Shown here one piece after another: positions 48,604-57,359 of a stretch of 64,000 nucleotides of DNA; within the stretch, counting starts at the first letter, position 1, and the number at the start of each line of letters is the position of its first letter. Position numbers and translations under genes: made by a program. The stretch lies in IMG/VR virus record IMGVR_UViG_3300038465_000055, positions 1 through 64,000 of that record, one strand, 5' to 3'. The DNA comes from a virus. The notes beneath the pieces were generated by a model that was not told where the DNA came from, did not search any database, and saw only the letters and a list, made by a program, of their open reading frames with translations.

Positions 48604-49626
48604 TCAGCTATATTGCATCGATATCACTTGGACTGCCTCACCACGGAGTCCCCATCCACTCGTAATCCTCATCTCGGACACGACGTCGACGGCGCCACCG
48701 GGCAGAGGCGCGGTCAGTTCGCGCGGCGCGACCATGTCGCAGAGCTGCAAGACGCAAGCGTCTAGCCCCGGAGCGATGTTAGCGAATTCGTTGGTGTTCC
48801 AGTTCGTTGTCGGCTGCGGATTCTCGACTTCCGGCATGACGAGCAAGACCGCATCAAGGCCACCGGCGCCCTTGCCGATCAGCGTGTCGTCATAGGCCCA
48901 GATGATCTCGTCACCGTTCAAGCCACCGACGCCCTCGACCACGCCAGCGGTTGACTGCGAACCGGCGCCTGCGCGCTGATACTGCGTGAGCTGGACGACG
49001 TTGTACTCGAACTGGCCGAGCGTGCGCTGCGATCCGAGGATCGTGAATTTGCGGCCGATGCCGAGCTGGTTGGTGCGAGTCTTCATCGCGAGCAACTGGC
49101 TGATGACGAAGAACGCCATCTCGCCGTTGTCATAGGTGATGACGGTATCGTTGCCGTAACTGTCCGGCGGTAGGTTGATCGCGACGGCGCCTGCCGTATT
49201 CAGCAGGCCCTCGCCGTTGGCCGGGTTCATGCCGTAGAGCAGCGCGGATCGAGTGAGCTGGAAATGCCCCTGACGCATACCTAGGCGATAGGCTTGTTCG
49301 ATCGCCATGCCGCGACGCGCCATCGCCGCTGAATCGTGATGATCCCATTCGGCACGAACCCGCAGCAGGTAGGTCGCCGTCTGGATGTATGAAAGGAAAA
49401 TGCCGATCGACGGGAGCTGGTTATAGGCGCTCTGTCCCGCCGCCATCTTGGTGCGAACATCGGCGCGATTGATGTAGCAGGCCAGATCGCCTTCACCTAG
49501 CCTCACCATCAGGTCGCCGCTTGGAAGTGTCTTGAAGGCGCCCGAAGCTTGGCTATAGGGCAGCAACACTTCCGGAAGCGTGAGCGACGGATTGAGCGTG
49601 ATAAAGGCCGGTGCAATTACGGGCAT
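48604..49626 (-). CDS. major capsid protein (DUF2184-type candidate)
   Basis: 340 residues. Position after protease/scaffold and decoration genes, single copy, and length all suit the HK97-fold capsid. The central part (YIQTATYLLRVRAEWDHHDS, AMARRGMAIEQAYRLGMRQG) followed by HFQLTRSALLYGMNPANGEG resembles the DUF2184 capsid family of some myoviruses. The C-terminal part (GWGLRGEAVQVISMQYS) closes the fold. Confidence 0.7.
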   Translation of the reverse strand: MPVIAPAFITLNPSLTLPEVLLPYSQASGAFKTLPSGDLMVRLGEGDLACYINRADVRTKMAAGQSAYNQLPSIGIFLSYIQTATYLLRVRAEWDHHDSAAMARRGMAIEQAYRLGMRQGHFQLTRSALLYGMNPANGEGLLNTAGAVAINLPPDSYGNDTVITYDNGEMAFFVISQLLAMKTRTNQLGIGRKFTILGSQRTLGQFEYNVVQLTQYQRAGAGSQSTAGVVEGVGGLNGDEIIWAYDDTLIGKGAGGLDAVLLVMPEVENPQPTTNWNTNEFANIAPGLDACVLQLCDMVAPRELTAPLPGGAVDVVSEMRITSGWGLRGEAVQVISMQYS

Positions 49627-49708
49627 TTGTTCGTCTCCGGTATGGGCTCAATCGTCTGATGATGAGCGGGTGATGGCGTCTGTCGGTTTGAGGTTGCGGG
49701 AAACGCGA

Positions 49709-50593
49709 TCAGATCTTGATGAGCGCGCAGGCACCATTGCGGTTGAAAATGTAAGCGCCGGCCGAATTGAGCTGGACCGTCATGCAGTTCGTCGCCTTCA
49801 CGTCGAGCACTTGGACCGGAAGGATGCCGCCGCCAGCGACGAGCGTGCCGAACACTGTGCCGGCGCCGGGCGTCGACGCGAGCGGATTGGCTGTGACAAT
49901 GGTCGAGCCCGTGGTGCCGGCGAGCGTGAGGAAGGTGCCGTTGTAGGCGGCCGGGGTGATACCCGAGAAGGTGACGTATTCTCCGACGCCGATGCCATGC
50001 GCTGACGTCGTGGTGTAGGTCGACTGGCCACCGGCGGTCGCAGCCCACGTCGCCGCTGTGATGACGTTCGCGTTATATATCGCCTGACCTGCGATAAGCT
50101 TCTGGCCGCCAAAATCCCAGCTCACTTGCGAAGTGATGATATTGCCCTGCAAGTCGATCAGGGCCGGGTCCATCGCAACCGCGATGCGAGCCCCACATCC
50201 GAGTCGATAGCCGTGGACACTCATTCCCGAAAGCGCGACGGGCACTTCCTGCGTTGCCGACTGGATCATGGAGTGATCCTGATCGAATACGCTGAAACCA
50301 ACGAGGTTGAAATTTCCGGGAGTGCCTGTTCCGGGATAGAGCCCTGTTGCGCGGCCGAGGATATTGCCGAGCACCGAACCGGGACCGTTCGCCAGCCCGC
50401 CGATCTGCTCATAGATGCCGACACCACCGTACATCGGGAGCGTTTCGGTTACGGCCAGCACGCCGCCGAACAGTTCGTGGCGAATGGCGGGATCGTCCAT
50501 CGCCTGACCTTGGATGTAGCCGGTGCTCTCGACATTGAACGAGCCACTGGCATTCGTCGTGACGATCGGGTTGTAGCTGAGAGAACCTACCAT
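49709..50593 (-). CDS. head structural/decoration protein with beta-module insert
   Basis: 294 residues. Starts MVGSLSYNPIVTTNASGSFN, with a beta-rich body (HGYRLGCGARIAVAMDPALI). Residues 178-255 hold the shared module (YTTTSAHGIGVGEYVTFSGI, PAAYNGTFLTLAGTTGS). Place between scaffold and capsid genes, and the inserted module, suggest head decoration or fibre attachment. Confidence 0.65.
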   Translation of the reverse strand: MVGSLSYNPIVTTNASGSFNVESTGYIQGQAMDDPAIRHELFGGVLAVTETLPMYGGVGIYEQIGGLANGPGSVLGNILGRATGLYPGTGTPGNFNLVGFSVFDQDHSMIQSATQEVPVALSGMSVHGYRLGCGARIAVAMDPALIDLQGNIITSQVSWDFGGQKLIAGQAIYNANVITAATWAATAGGQSTYTTTSAHGIGVGEYVTFSGITPAAYNGTFLTLAGTTGSTIVTANPLASTPGAGTVFGTLVAGGGILPVQVLDVKATNCMTVQLNSAGAYIFNRNGACALIKI

Positions 50594-50675
50594 GGCCCAG
50601 AGTTCCTTGCGTGAGTGCGACGATCGTCGCGATTATGCCAGATCCTAAAAAAGAAAAGACGCCCGCGCGCCGCCC

Positions 50676-52679
50676 TTAGTGTTGGGTCGGCATGCGGGTA
50701 CCGATGAAGTTGACGTTGCGGTGTGGGCGCGACATCTGCGCGAAGATCGTGCCCTTGCCGACGAACCGTGTGATCTTGTGGCCGCCCGGTGCGGTTTCCT
50801 TGATCTCGCGATGCTGGAATGGCTGCGCATCTGTCGGGTCCATCGCCGCCTTGAAGGCGTCTGCCCGAATGCCGTCGAGCGCGATCGTGAAGCCCTTGGC
50901 ATCGGCAGCGATCACCGCCAGATCGACATCCTTCCACGTTTTTGAGTGGGGCTGAAGCTTGCGGGCAAGCCGAATGTTGTAGGCGACAATATCCTCGCCG
51001 GACATCGGCGGATCTGCGCTGTCATTCATGGCGCGCAGCACGACGTCGGCTTTCGCCTGTGCATCTGCGAAGGCATCGCGATCGGCCTGCGTCATCTTGC
51101 GCGGCTGCATCGAGGTGACCATCGCCTGAAGCTTTTCGAATTCAGAGCGAGGAACGCTGTCAGCCTTGGCTGCATCAGCCTTCTCTTTCTCTTTTTCCTT
51201 GTCCTCGGCATCCTTCTTGGCAGCATCAGCCTTTTCTTTTTCCTTCTCTTTTTCCTCAGCGTCCTTGCGCTTCTTGTCGGCTGCCGTCTCCTCGGCTCCC
51301 TCGCCGTCTTTCTTGGCGCCGTCCTTCTTGGCCGCGTCTTTCTTCTTCTCCTCCTCCTCCTTTTCGGAATCGGACTTGGCGGCGTCCTTTTTCTTTTCTT
51401 CTTCCTTCTCTGCGTCGCGCTTCGCCGAGTCGGACTTCACCGCGTCCATCACAGCATCGTACTTCGAATCCATTTTCTGACAGTGCGAGGCCATGTCCTG
51501 ACGGAGACCATCCGCCATCTTCTTGAACGAATCCATGATGGCGTCCATCACACCATTTGCGTGCGAACCAACACCGGCCTCATCAGCAGCCTTCTTATCG
51601 GCATCCGCCTTCTTCTCTGCTTCGGTTTTTTCGGCCACGCTGGAATCTCCTCTGATGATGTGATCGCTGCTAATTCCGGCGGGCTCCCCGCCTTTGTCCC
51701 AAACACCCTGCTGGCAGATCGCGACATGATCTAGCAAACCGGGGTCGCCTTCAATGAGTAACAAGCTCTTGTCGGGAAGTGCTACGGACTGATTTACACT
51801 GAGTTTCGTGAAAACAACAGTGGGACTTGTGGACAGCACGCCTTTTTCCATCTCGGCGTTGGCCTCGTCGTCATAGATCTTGGCCACCGCCCAGACTTCA
51901 TCTTCGTCGATGTAGGGCACAAAAACGGTGCCGACGATCCGCTTGGCGAACTCTTTTGACGTCAGCTTCGCCTTAGCCGGGTGCAGCCAGATAACCGGCA
52001 GCCCGTTGCATCGATCGAGGAAATCCTGATTGAGATAGTGCTCTGGCGGCCGATAGACGTGCTCGTCATAGACGATCGTCTTGCCGTCGTCGTCCTTTCG
52101 CTTCTGCGCCTTGCGGAATGACCGGCCCGTACCCGTGATCCGCATCGTCCACATCGTCATGTTGATGTAGCGCTGCGGCGACATTAGCTCGCCCGCGGCC
52201 ATCGCGCGCGCGATCCCCAGCTCATTCATCGTCAGCTTGTCGAGCGCGATCTGACAGCCGGGATGCAGCGGTTGCGGCGCGTCGCCGATCGACGACCACA
52301 CGAAGCCGTCATGCTCCTCATTCAGCTTAGGTGTGAACTGGACCGGGACGCGGACAAGGAACGTCGTGAAATCAACCATAGGCGGAGGCGGCAGCTCGAC
52401 CACGTCAGGAACAAGCGACGCCGGCTTTTCAGCTACATCCTCCAACACCGGCTTGATGCGCCTTGCGTGCAGACGCAGCGCCGCTGGCTTTACCTTGTAT
52501 CCGGTCTCCTCCTCGACCTCGCGGATTGCCGCACCATCGGCGTCCTCGCCATCCTCGATTTTTCCACCGGGAAACGCCCAACGGCCGATCTGGTCGCCGT
52601 CAGCGCGGCGCAGGAATAAGGCTTTGCCCTCGGGATCGAGGAACAGGATGCCGGCGGCGCGAATCACATTATCGGTCAT
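50676..52679 (-). CDS. Nudix hydrolase - DUF2213 prohead protease - scaffold fusion
   Basis: 667 residues in one frame. Residues 1-140 form a Nudix domain with a complete box GGKIEDGEDADGAA, then IREVEEETGY (residues 39-61, GX5EX7REUXEEXGU). Residues about 160-340 match DUF2213 (MTMWTMRITGTGRSFRKAQ, then FLDRCNGLPVIWLHPAKAKL), the prohead protease class. Residues about 355-520 are a low-complexity Lys/Glu/Ala/Asp helix, scaffold-like. A C-terminal domain (530-667) follows. The protease part matures capsid or scaffold. The Nudix part may hydrolyse a nucleotide or NAD-type molecule. I cannot decide whether the fusion is cleaved. Confidence 0.8.
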   Translation of the reverse strand: MTDNVIRAAGILFLDPEGKALFLRRADGDQIGRWAFPGGKIEDGEDADGAAIREVEEETGYKVKPAALRLHARRIKPVLEDVAEKPASLVPDVVELPPPPMVDFTTFLVRVPVQFTPKLNEEHDGFVWSSIGDAPQPLHPGCQIALDKLTMNELGIARAMAAGELMSPQRYINMTMWTMRITGTGRSFRKAQKRKDDDGKTIVYDEHVYRPPEHYLNQDFLDRCNGLPVIWLHPAKAKLTSKEFAKRIVGTVFVPYIDEDEVWAVAKIYDDEANAEMEKGVLSTSPTVVFTKLSVNQSVALPDKSLLLIEGDPGLLDHVAICQQGVWDKGGEPAGISSDHIIRGDSSVAEKTEAEKKADADKKAADEAGVGSHANGVMDAIMDSFKKMADGLRQDMASHCQKMDSKYDAVMDAVKSDSAKRDAEKEEEKKKDAAKSDSEKEEEEKKKDAAKKDGAKKDGEGAEETAADKKRKDAEEKEKEKEKADAAKKDAEDKEKEKEKADAAKADSVPRSEFEKLQAMVTSMQPRKMTQADRDAFADAQAKADVVLRAMNDSADPPMSGEDIVAYNIRLARKLQPHSKTWKDVDLAVIAADAKGFTIALDGIRADAFKAAMDPTDAQPFQHREIKETAPGGHKITRFVGKGTIFAQMSRPHRNVNFIGTRMPTQH

Positions 52680-52681
52680 CG

Positions 52682-53038
52682 TCAGTCGCTCGCGCTCACG
52701 TTGGCCGGGATAGGCGGCATCGCCACGATATCAGATCGCTTATGCCAACTGTCAGAGCAAAACTGGATTTGTCCATCGGTGATGATGTAGTGGCACGTGC
52801 CGTCTATCGGATGGCCGTCCTCGTCGCGATGCCATTCTCCGTTCCACTTGCCGTCGACCACAACCAAGCGTTTGCCGGAATGCTTGAAACTCGGCGTGAA
52901 CGTCGGCTTGTCGACGTCGCCGTTCCATTTCCAGCCGAAGCCATCGAACACCGGATGCAGCACCTCGCACGCTGGGCACCAATGAAACATCCGGTTGCCG
53001 TTGCGCTCTAGGATTGGGCTCAAACGCTCGACCGCCAT
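52682..53038 (-). CDS. DUF6527-like metal-binding protein
   Basis: 118 residues. Contains HWCPACEVLHPVFDGFGWKW, then DKPTFTPSFKHSGKRLVVV, then TCHYIITDGQIQFCSDSWHK. The pattern (W..NG....PTFTPS ... C.H.I.DG.I.F..D..H) is that of the DUF6527 family found in phages. A zinc site from Cys/His residues is likely. Function unknown. Confidence 0.65.
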   Translation of the reverse strand: MAVERLSPILERNGNRMFHWCPACEVLHPVFDGFGWKWNGDVDKPTFTPSFKHSGKRLVVVDGKWNGEWHRDEDGHPIDGTCHYIITDGQIQFCSDSWHKRSDIVAMPPIPANVSASD

Positions 53039-53039
53039 T

Positions 53040-53390
53040 TTAAGTCATGCTCCCCGGCATAAAACATCGAACCTGCGGCCTACCGTCGATCCAGATGGGC
53101 CAGACGATTGTCCGTCCGTCGAGATTGGGAACGGTGATCAGGGCATCGTCAGGAACGTCAACCCACTCCCGCAGCATGAACACACGGTAATGGCCGCGCT
53201 TTACCTCCCAATCGGCATCCTTGACCACATCCCCGTCAGCGTCAGCGCAGCAGCGCCCTTTGCCCGATTGCAGGCCCTCAAACCACGCATGAAGCGGCGA
53301 TTGCGAATGGCCGTCGCCTTCCTTGGCAAACGAAGCTGCAACCCCCGAGAGGATGATCCAGCAAATTGAGATGGCTCTCGACGAGATCAT
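53040..53390 (-). CDS. exported small protein
   Basis: 116 residues with signal MISSRAISICWIILSGVAAS, then FAKEGDG. The mature part has a CC pair (GRCCADADG), DWEVKRGHYRV, WVDVPDDALIT and RCFMPGSMT. I recall this pattern from similar Hyphomicrobiales phages. Probably periplasmic. Function unknown. Confidence 0.65.
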   Translation of the reverse strand: MISSRAISICWIILSGVAASFAKEGDGHSQSPLHAWFEGLQSGKGRCCADADGDVVKDADWEVKRGHYRVFMLREWVDVPDDALITVPNLDGRTIVWPIWIDGRPQVRCFMPGSMT

Positions 53391-53396
53391 GAAAGG

Positions 53397-53561
53397 TCAT
53401 AGCCTTCCGAGCAGCAGCAGGACGAGCAAGATCACAACGATAAGGCCGAGGCCGCCGCCGCCATAATAACCGCTTCCGTAGAACGGTCCACCGCCGACGC
53501 CCGTGAATCCGCCGAGCAACGCGATAACAAGGATGATCAAGATAATTGTCCCGAGCGACAT
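53397..53561 (-). CDS. DUF3309 small membrane protein
   Basis: 54 residues from ATG 53561, not long enough to stand out by length. Sequence MSLGTIILIILVIALLGGF, a Gly/Tyr-rich loop, then GLIVVILLVLLLLGRL. Two hydrophobic stretches around a GGG loop are the DUF3309 layout, common in Hyphomicrobiales genomes and phages. Function unknown. Confidence 0.75.
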   Translation of the reverse strand: MSLGTIILIILVIALLGGFTGVGGGPFYGSGYYGGGGLGLIVVILLVLLLLGRL

Positions 53562-53566
53562 GGTCT

Positions 53567-53686
53567 TTACTCCTTTGCGTCGCAGCCCTTGCAGATCGAT
53601 GGAGGGCCGGGCTCCATCGGAGGATCTGCCTCCGAGCAGTCGGTAACACCCCCGACATAGTAGCAGCCCTTGCGCGCGGGGACCAT
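53567..53686 (-). CDS. very small Cys-containing protein
   Basis: 39 residues from ATG 53686 (MVPARKGCYYVGGVTDCSE), ending with CKGCDAKE. Four cysteines could bind one metal. No ribosome site is obvious and an upstream frame overlaps the next gene, so the start is uncertain. Real but weakly supported. Confidence 0.5.
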   Translation of the reverse strand: MVPARKGCYYVGGVTDCSEADPPMEPGPPSICKGCDAKE

Positions 53687-53709
53687 TTCAACAATGGGTG
53701 GCTTGCCCC

Positions 53710-53907
53710 CTAGTAAAAAGAATGGTGGCCCGCTCCTATGCCCTGCAAGGGAAAACCAAACTCGGCCAATCCCAGCAGCACGATCAAAATGAGGATAAGC
53801 GCATCGTTGGCCCAACCATATTGCCACGTCGGGCCTCGCCGATAGCCTATGACGCTAAGAATGACGATGACGATAAAAATGCCCCAGAAGATGTATCCAA
53901 GCGGCAT
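53710..53907 (-). CDS. small membrane protein
   Basis: 65 residues with two hydrophobic segments (GYIFWGIFIVIVILSVIGY and LILILIVLLGLAEFGFPL) joined by a short loop. Similar proteins appear near DUF3309 genes in prophages. Function unknown. Confidence 0.65.
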   Translation of the reverse strand: MPLGYIFWGIFIVIVILSVIGYRRGPTWQYGWANDALILILIVLLGLAEFGFPLQGIGAGHHSFY

Positions 53908-53917
53908 GGCGCACTCC

Positions 53918-54748
53918 TCATGAAGCCAGTTCGACTCTCACGCGATCCAACTCAGCTTTACCCTTAACGGTGAGCATGTCCGGCGGCAAGTCCCGCAATG
54001 CGTAAATCCAAACCATGTAGCAGCGGCAGAACGGTTCCTCTCCAACCTTTGTTACCTTGTCGTACCAGCCGGCGCCGACGGGTTTGACTAAACCTTTCTC
54101 GGTCGCCCACGTATCGCGCAGCAAATAGATTTCCTGATCTCGTTCCTTGTGATCCTCGCGATAATCGTACCCCGGCTGTTTCCAATGCGAGCGCCAGCGT
54201 CCCGCGATCGCTTGCCCGCCAATGGCTACCACCTCCGAAATTGACGCTGTCAGCTTGTGACCTTGATCGATAAAAACTCGCCGTTCCTCAAAGGATAGCG
54301 ACGTTATCGATCGGCGAATCTTATCCTTGAGGCCAGCCTTGTTGCCCTGAGACGTCCCGCCCTTCGGCACCGACGTAGCCCAGCCAGAGAAGCGAGACAT
54401 CATGGTGTCGATCGTTGTCTTGCGCTTGCGCTTGATCAGATCTGCCGACGCCATGATGCGCTGATCGAGGATCTTACGAAGCTCCGGTCGCAGCTTGTCG
54501 ACAGTGAATGTGCTGATGCCGGGATGCTTACTATAGATCTGGCCCTTGTCGATCAGGCGCTCGTAAATCTGCGCCAGTCCGTCGCGCAGCATCTTGTCCA
54601 TCTCGGCTTCCGGCAGGAGCGAAGCCCTAGCCGACGTCGCCAGCTTTTCTTCCCATCTGCGCACGCGACCAATTTCGTCAAAGCCGTGATCGAGGATATC
54701 GACCACGGCCTGAGTCACGACGCGATAGAATGTGCTCTTGTCAGCCAT
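53918..54748 (-). CDS. phage head morphogenesis protein (SPP1 gp7/Mu F-like)
   Basis: 276 residues from ATG 54748 (MADKSTFYRVV); a longer frame to 54778 is less likely. Contains the helical N-terminus (VDILDHGFDEIGRVRRWEEK), SGWATSVPKGGTSQGNKAGL and FEERRVFIDQGHKLTASISE. The C-terminus GAGWYDKVTKVGEEPFCRCY carries the CRC signature of minor head proteins. It follows portal-linked genes and joins procapsid assembly. Confidence 0.75.
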   Translation of the reverse strand: MADKSTFYRVVTQAVVDILDHGFDEIGRVRRWEEKLATSARASLLPEAEMDKMLRDGLAQIYERLIDKGQIYSKHPGISTFTVDKLRPELRKILDQRIMASADLIKRKRKTTIDTMMSRFSGWATSVPKGGTSQGNKAGLKDKIRRSITSLSFEERRVFIDQGHKLTASISEVVAIGGQAIAGRWRSHWKQPGYDYREDHKERDQEIYLLRDTWATEKGLVKPVGAGWYDKVTKVGEEPFCRCYMVWIYALRDLPPDMLTVKGKAELDRVRVELAS

Positions 54749-55070
54749 GCTGATCTTGGCCGCTCTCCTGAGGCCCATCAGCCTTTTCGATTAGCGTGTA
54801 GCTTTCGAGGAACGCCTTGCGCGACGAGAACGACCGATAGCCGTCGTCATAGATCACATAGAAGTCGCCCTGCTTCGGCGTGTAGCGCGCGAGCATCTTA
54901 GGGTCGATCTGCTGCGAAGGATATTTCGCATCCATGAAATGCAGGAGACCATCTGCCATGCCCATGATCTCCAGCGCGCGCACCGTCTTGTGTGACTTGT
55001 AGAGCGGGACTTCCTTGTTGATGTTGAGCGTGGGGAAGCCGTTTGAAGTCTCGATATTATCGTCGGTCAT
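54741..55070 (-). CDS. hypothetical protein between portal and head morphogenesis genes
   Basis: 109 residues. Contains LEIMGMADGLLHFMDAKYPS and YTPKQGDFYVIYDDGYRSFS, followed by SRKAFLESYTLIEKADG. Conserved in this kind of operon by memory, no function known. It overlaps the morphogenesis gene by 8 bp. Confidence 0.65.
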   Translation of the reverse strand: MTDDNIETSNGFPTLNINKEVPLYKSHKTVRALEIMGMADGLLHFMDAKYPSQQIDPKMLARYTPKQGDFYVIYDDGYRSFSSRKAFLESYTLIEKADGPQESGQDQHG

Positions 55071-55261
55071 GTTTCAACCTTTCCTCGTTGATTTCGTTGC
55101 TCTTGGGAACGTTTCTGACGGATTCTCTCGTTGGTGTTGATGCGGCTGGCCTGCAACGCATATTCCCGCGCACGTCTGTTGAAATCGGTCTCTGGCGGAA
55201 TTAACCCGACCAGCTCCAAAATCTCTCGCTTCACGACCTTGTAATTATTTTTATGCCTCAT
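55067..55261 (-). CDS. small basic hypothetical protein
   Basis: 64 residues, coupled by ATGA to the gene at 55070. N-terminus MRHKNNYKVVKREILELVGL is helical; the end is Arg/Gln-rich. Function unknown. Confidence 0.6.
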   Translation of the reverse strand: MRHKNNYKVVKREILELVGLIPPETDFNRRAREYALQASRINTNERIRQKRSQEQRNQRGKVET

Positions 55262-56808
55262 GCTGCATTTGGCCTGCGATCTGGCGCGATGATCGGCGAG
55301 TTTGGCGTCTTGCCGCTGCCTGTATATTGCGCCAGCGAATCCCTGTAGGCTGCGAGCGCGTCGGTCCTCGGTTTGAACGAGCCTTCGATGTTCTTCGTCT
55401 CGGCCTGTTTTCCCTCCATCTCCAACTGCTTCTCAGGCGGCACATAATTGACCAGAGCGTCGAAATCCAGATCGAGCCGCACGCCGAACATCAGCTTTTG
55501 ATTGTTGAAGATATCCTGCAACCATTCGAGCAGCTTGGCCTTGTTGTCCGGATCGGCCATCGGCGCCATCATCTCGAAGGCCGCCAGCACCGCGCGGAAG
55601 CGAACGTCCTCGACTTGGATCTTCTCGCTGTCGGGCTCTGTCAGGAGGTTAGGCCACGTCGCCTTCATGTTGTTGGTGACGTCGTAAAACCACGTCTGAT
55701 ATTTGACGCCTCCAAACTCATCCGGAAACTCGCTCTTGATCGTATCGAAAAACTCCTCGTTGAATGCGCGGCGTTGGATGATCGGGTCCATAAACGCATA
55801 GGTTGGCGCCATGTCGTCGCGAATGCGTGTGATGAAGCGAGACTCGGCTGCCGCGTCCTCCGTGCCCTCGCCAAACCCCTCTGCGAAAGTCTCATGGTTC
55901 AACATGCGAGCTGGCATCGGCACAGCCGTGGCAATGTTTTGCAGGACGTTCTTTCGCGACTCGGACATAGCGGTGTTGACGTTAGTGAGGTCGATCCCCT
56001 TGATATCCTCATCCTTCTCGACGCTGATGACGTTCTCGGTGGCCGCCTGCTTGATCATGGCGCGCTTGATGCCGGCCATCAGCAGCATCGCCCGATCGAT
56101 AATCGATCCTGCCGACTTCAGCACCGCGACGATGATGCCGGCTTTCTTCGTAACCATGTCGTCGGTGATCATGGACTGGACGAAAGACTTCAGCGGGAAC
56201 AGCGCGCGCTGGTAGGCCGATCGGCCGACGTAACCGTAAGCGCTGGCCGTGTACTCGATATAGATCGGGCTTTCGTTCATAACCACGATCGCGCGCGAGC
56301 GATGATACGACACCCCATTGATCGCTATGTTGTCGACCTTCTGGAAGTCGGTTGCATTGGGGCGCTGATTAAGGACGAGGCTTCCGGCGGTATTGAGAGG
56401 ATCGAGCACATTCCAGCTAATCGACAATTTGGCAAGTCGATCGAACGGCATAGGCTCAGAGGGCAGGAAATCGTCACTGACGACGCACAGCGTAGAGATG
56501 CCATACACTCTCGCCAGTACATGAGTGTTGAAGATATTTCTGTCGGCATTGTCGGACGTCCACTGCTTGTTCCATTGCTCCTTTAGCCGCTGCTCGATGC
56601 CGGGATGCTTTGGGAACGCGATCTCCCGCGGCTGGCTCATCGCGATGCGAATCGGCTCCTCGACGATCTTGGCGCCGAGCGGGTGGAACACGTAGATGGT
56701 TTTGCAGATCTGGTAACTGGCGGGAGCGCCGGGGACTATCTCAGGGGCCATAAGCAGCCCTTGGAGCGACTGGCCTAGCGTGCTGCCGTTGATGATGACT
56801 TCGGCCAC
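55258..56808 (-). CDS. portal protein (DUF1073-like)
   Basis: 516 residues from GTG 56808, with CGGGG upstream. The order IYVFHPLGAKIVEEPIRIAM, RLAKLSISWNVLDPLNTAGS, ALFPLKSFVQSMITDDMVTK, then PARMLNHETFAEGFGEGTED and IRDDMAPTYAFMDPIIQRRA matches DUF1073-class portals. Directly downstream of the large terminase, as usual. It forms the dodecameric DNA channel. Confidence 0.8.
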   Translation of the reverse strand: MAEVIINGSTLGQSLQGLLMAPEIVPGAPASYQICKTIYVFHPLGAKIVEEPIRIAMSQPREIAFPKHPGIEQRLKEQWNKQWTSDNADRNIFNTHVLARVYGISTLCVVSDDFLPSEPMPFDRLAKLSISWNVLDPLNTAGSLVLNQRPNATDFQKVDNIAINGVSYHRSRAIVVMNESPIYIEYTASAYGYVGRSAYQRALFPLKSFVQSMITDDMVTKKAGIIVAVLKSAGSIIDRAMLLMAGIKRAMIKQAATENVISVEKDEDIKGIDLTNVNTAMSESRKNVLQNIATAVPMPARMLNHETFAEGFGEGTEDAAAESRFITRIRDDMAPTYAFMDPIIQRRAFNEEFFDTIKSEFPDEFGGVKYQTWFYDVTNNMKATWPNLLTEPDSEKIQVEDVRFRAVLAAFEMMAPMADPDNKAKLLEWLQDIFNNQKLMFGVRLDLDFDALVNYVPPEKQLEMEGKQAETKNIEGSFKPRTDALAAYRDSLAQYTGSGKTPNSPIIAPDRRPNAA

Positions 56809-56829
56809 TTGTTACCCCGTCGCGAGAAG

Positions 56830-57081
56830 CTACAGGGCAGCCTTATCATCACCGGGCGCTTTCGTCACTATCGACTTAACATGATCTCTCGGAACAAGCT
56901 TTTGTGCTTTTGCATGGAGCGAGGCAATCTGATCTTCGCCGGTTTCAATCCACGTCCGCGCTGATAACGATCCCAAGCTTTCATCCATGGCCTGCGGAGA
57001 GCACGCAATCGATGCAGTGTGCGTGCTAATGCTTTTCGGCATCGTCCCGGCGCCAACCCTCAAGCCGCTCGCGCAATTCAT
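56830..57081 (-). CDS. possible small protein between terminase and portal
   Basis: 83 codons (MNCASGLRVGAGTMPKS), coupled by ATGA to the preceding small frame. The second half (TWIETGEDQIASLHAKAQKL) reads like a real helical protein. No ribosome site or family is apparent. It fills most of a 460-bp gap between terminase and portal; non-coding DNA is the alternative. Confidence 0.4.
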   Translation of the reverse strand: MNCASGLRVGAGTMPKSISTHTASIACSPQAMDESLGSLSARTWIETGEDQIASLHAKAQKLVPRDHVKSIVTKAPGDDKAAL

Positions 57082-57359
57082 CTATGTTCATGTGTCGCTC
57101 CCAGCGCGCATCTAATTCCGTCCATCGCAGCTTTGCCGCACGCGCAGACGCCGGACCAATCGGTGCAGTCTCTCCCGCTGTCACGCACGGCATTTCCGCC
57201 TATCGCCGCGTTGGCGGCCACGAAAGAGACCGATGCTGCGCCGGGATGCTCTGCGTGGGCAACTATGTCACTGGCCTTCGGAGTTTCCGAGGGCGATGGC
57301 GAGTCCGTAGCAATATGCGTCCAGAAGGTCATCTGCTCGCCGACTGGCATCTTTGTCAC
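57078..57359 (-). CDS. possible small protein overlapping terminase 3' end
   Basis: A frame of up to 93 codons begins inside the terminase gene; the true start may be internal, near 57350 or later. The part beyond the terminase stop reads GAASVSFVAANAAIGGNAVR and a Cys pair (CACGKAAMDG). Support is its ATGA junction with the next frame. Low confidence. Confidence 0.3.
   Translation of the reverse strand: MTKMPVGEQMTFWTHIATDSPSPSETPKASDIVAHAEHPGAASVSFVAANAAIGGNAVRDSGRDCTDWSGVCACGKAAMDGIRCALGATHEHR

Noticed and set aside
55327-56586. 419-codon + strand frame antisense to the portal
   Set aside because: Shadow of the portal gene; no ribosome site and His/Arg-biased composition.
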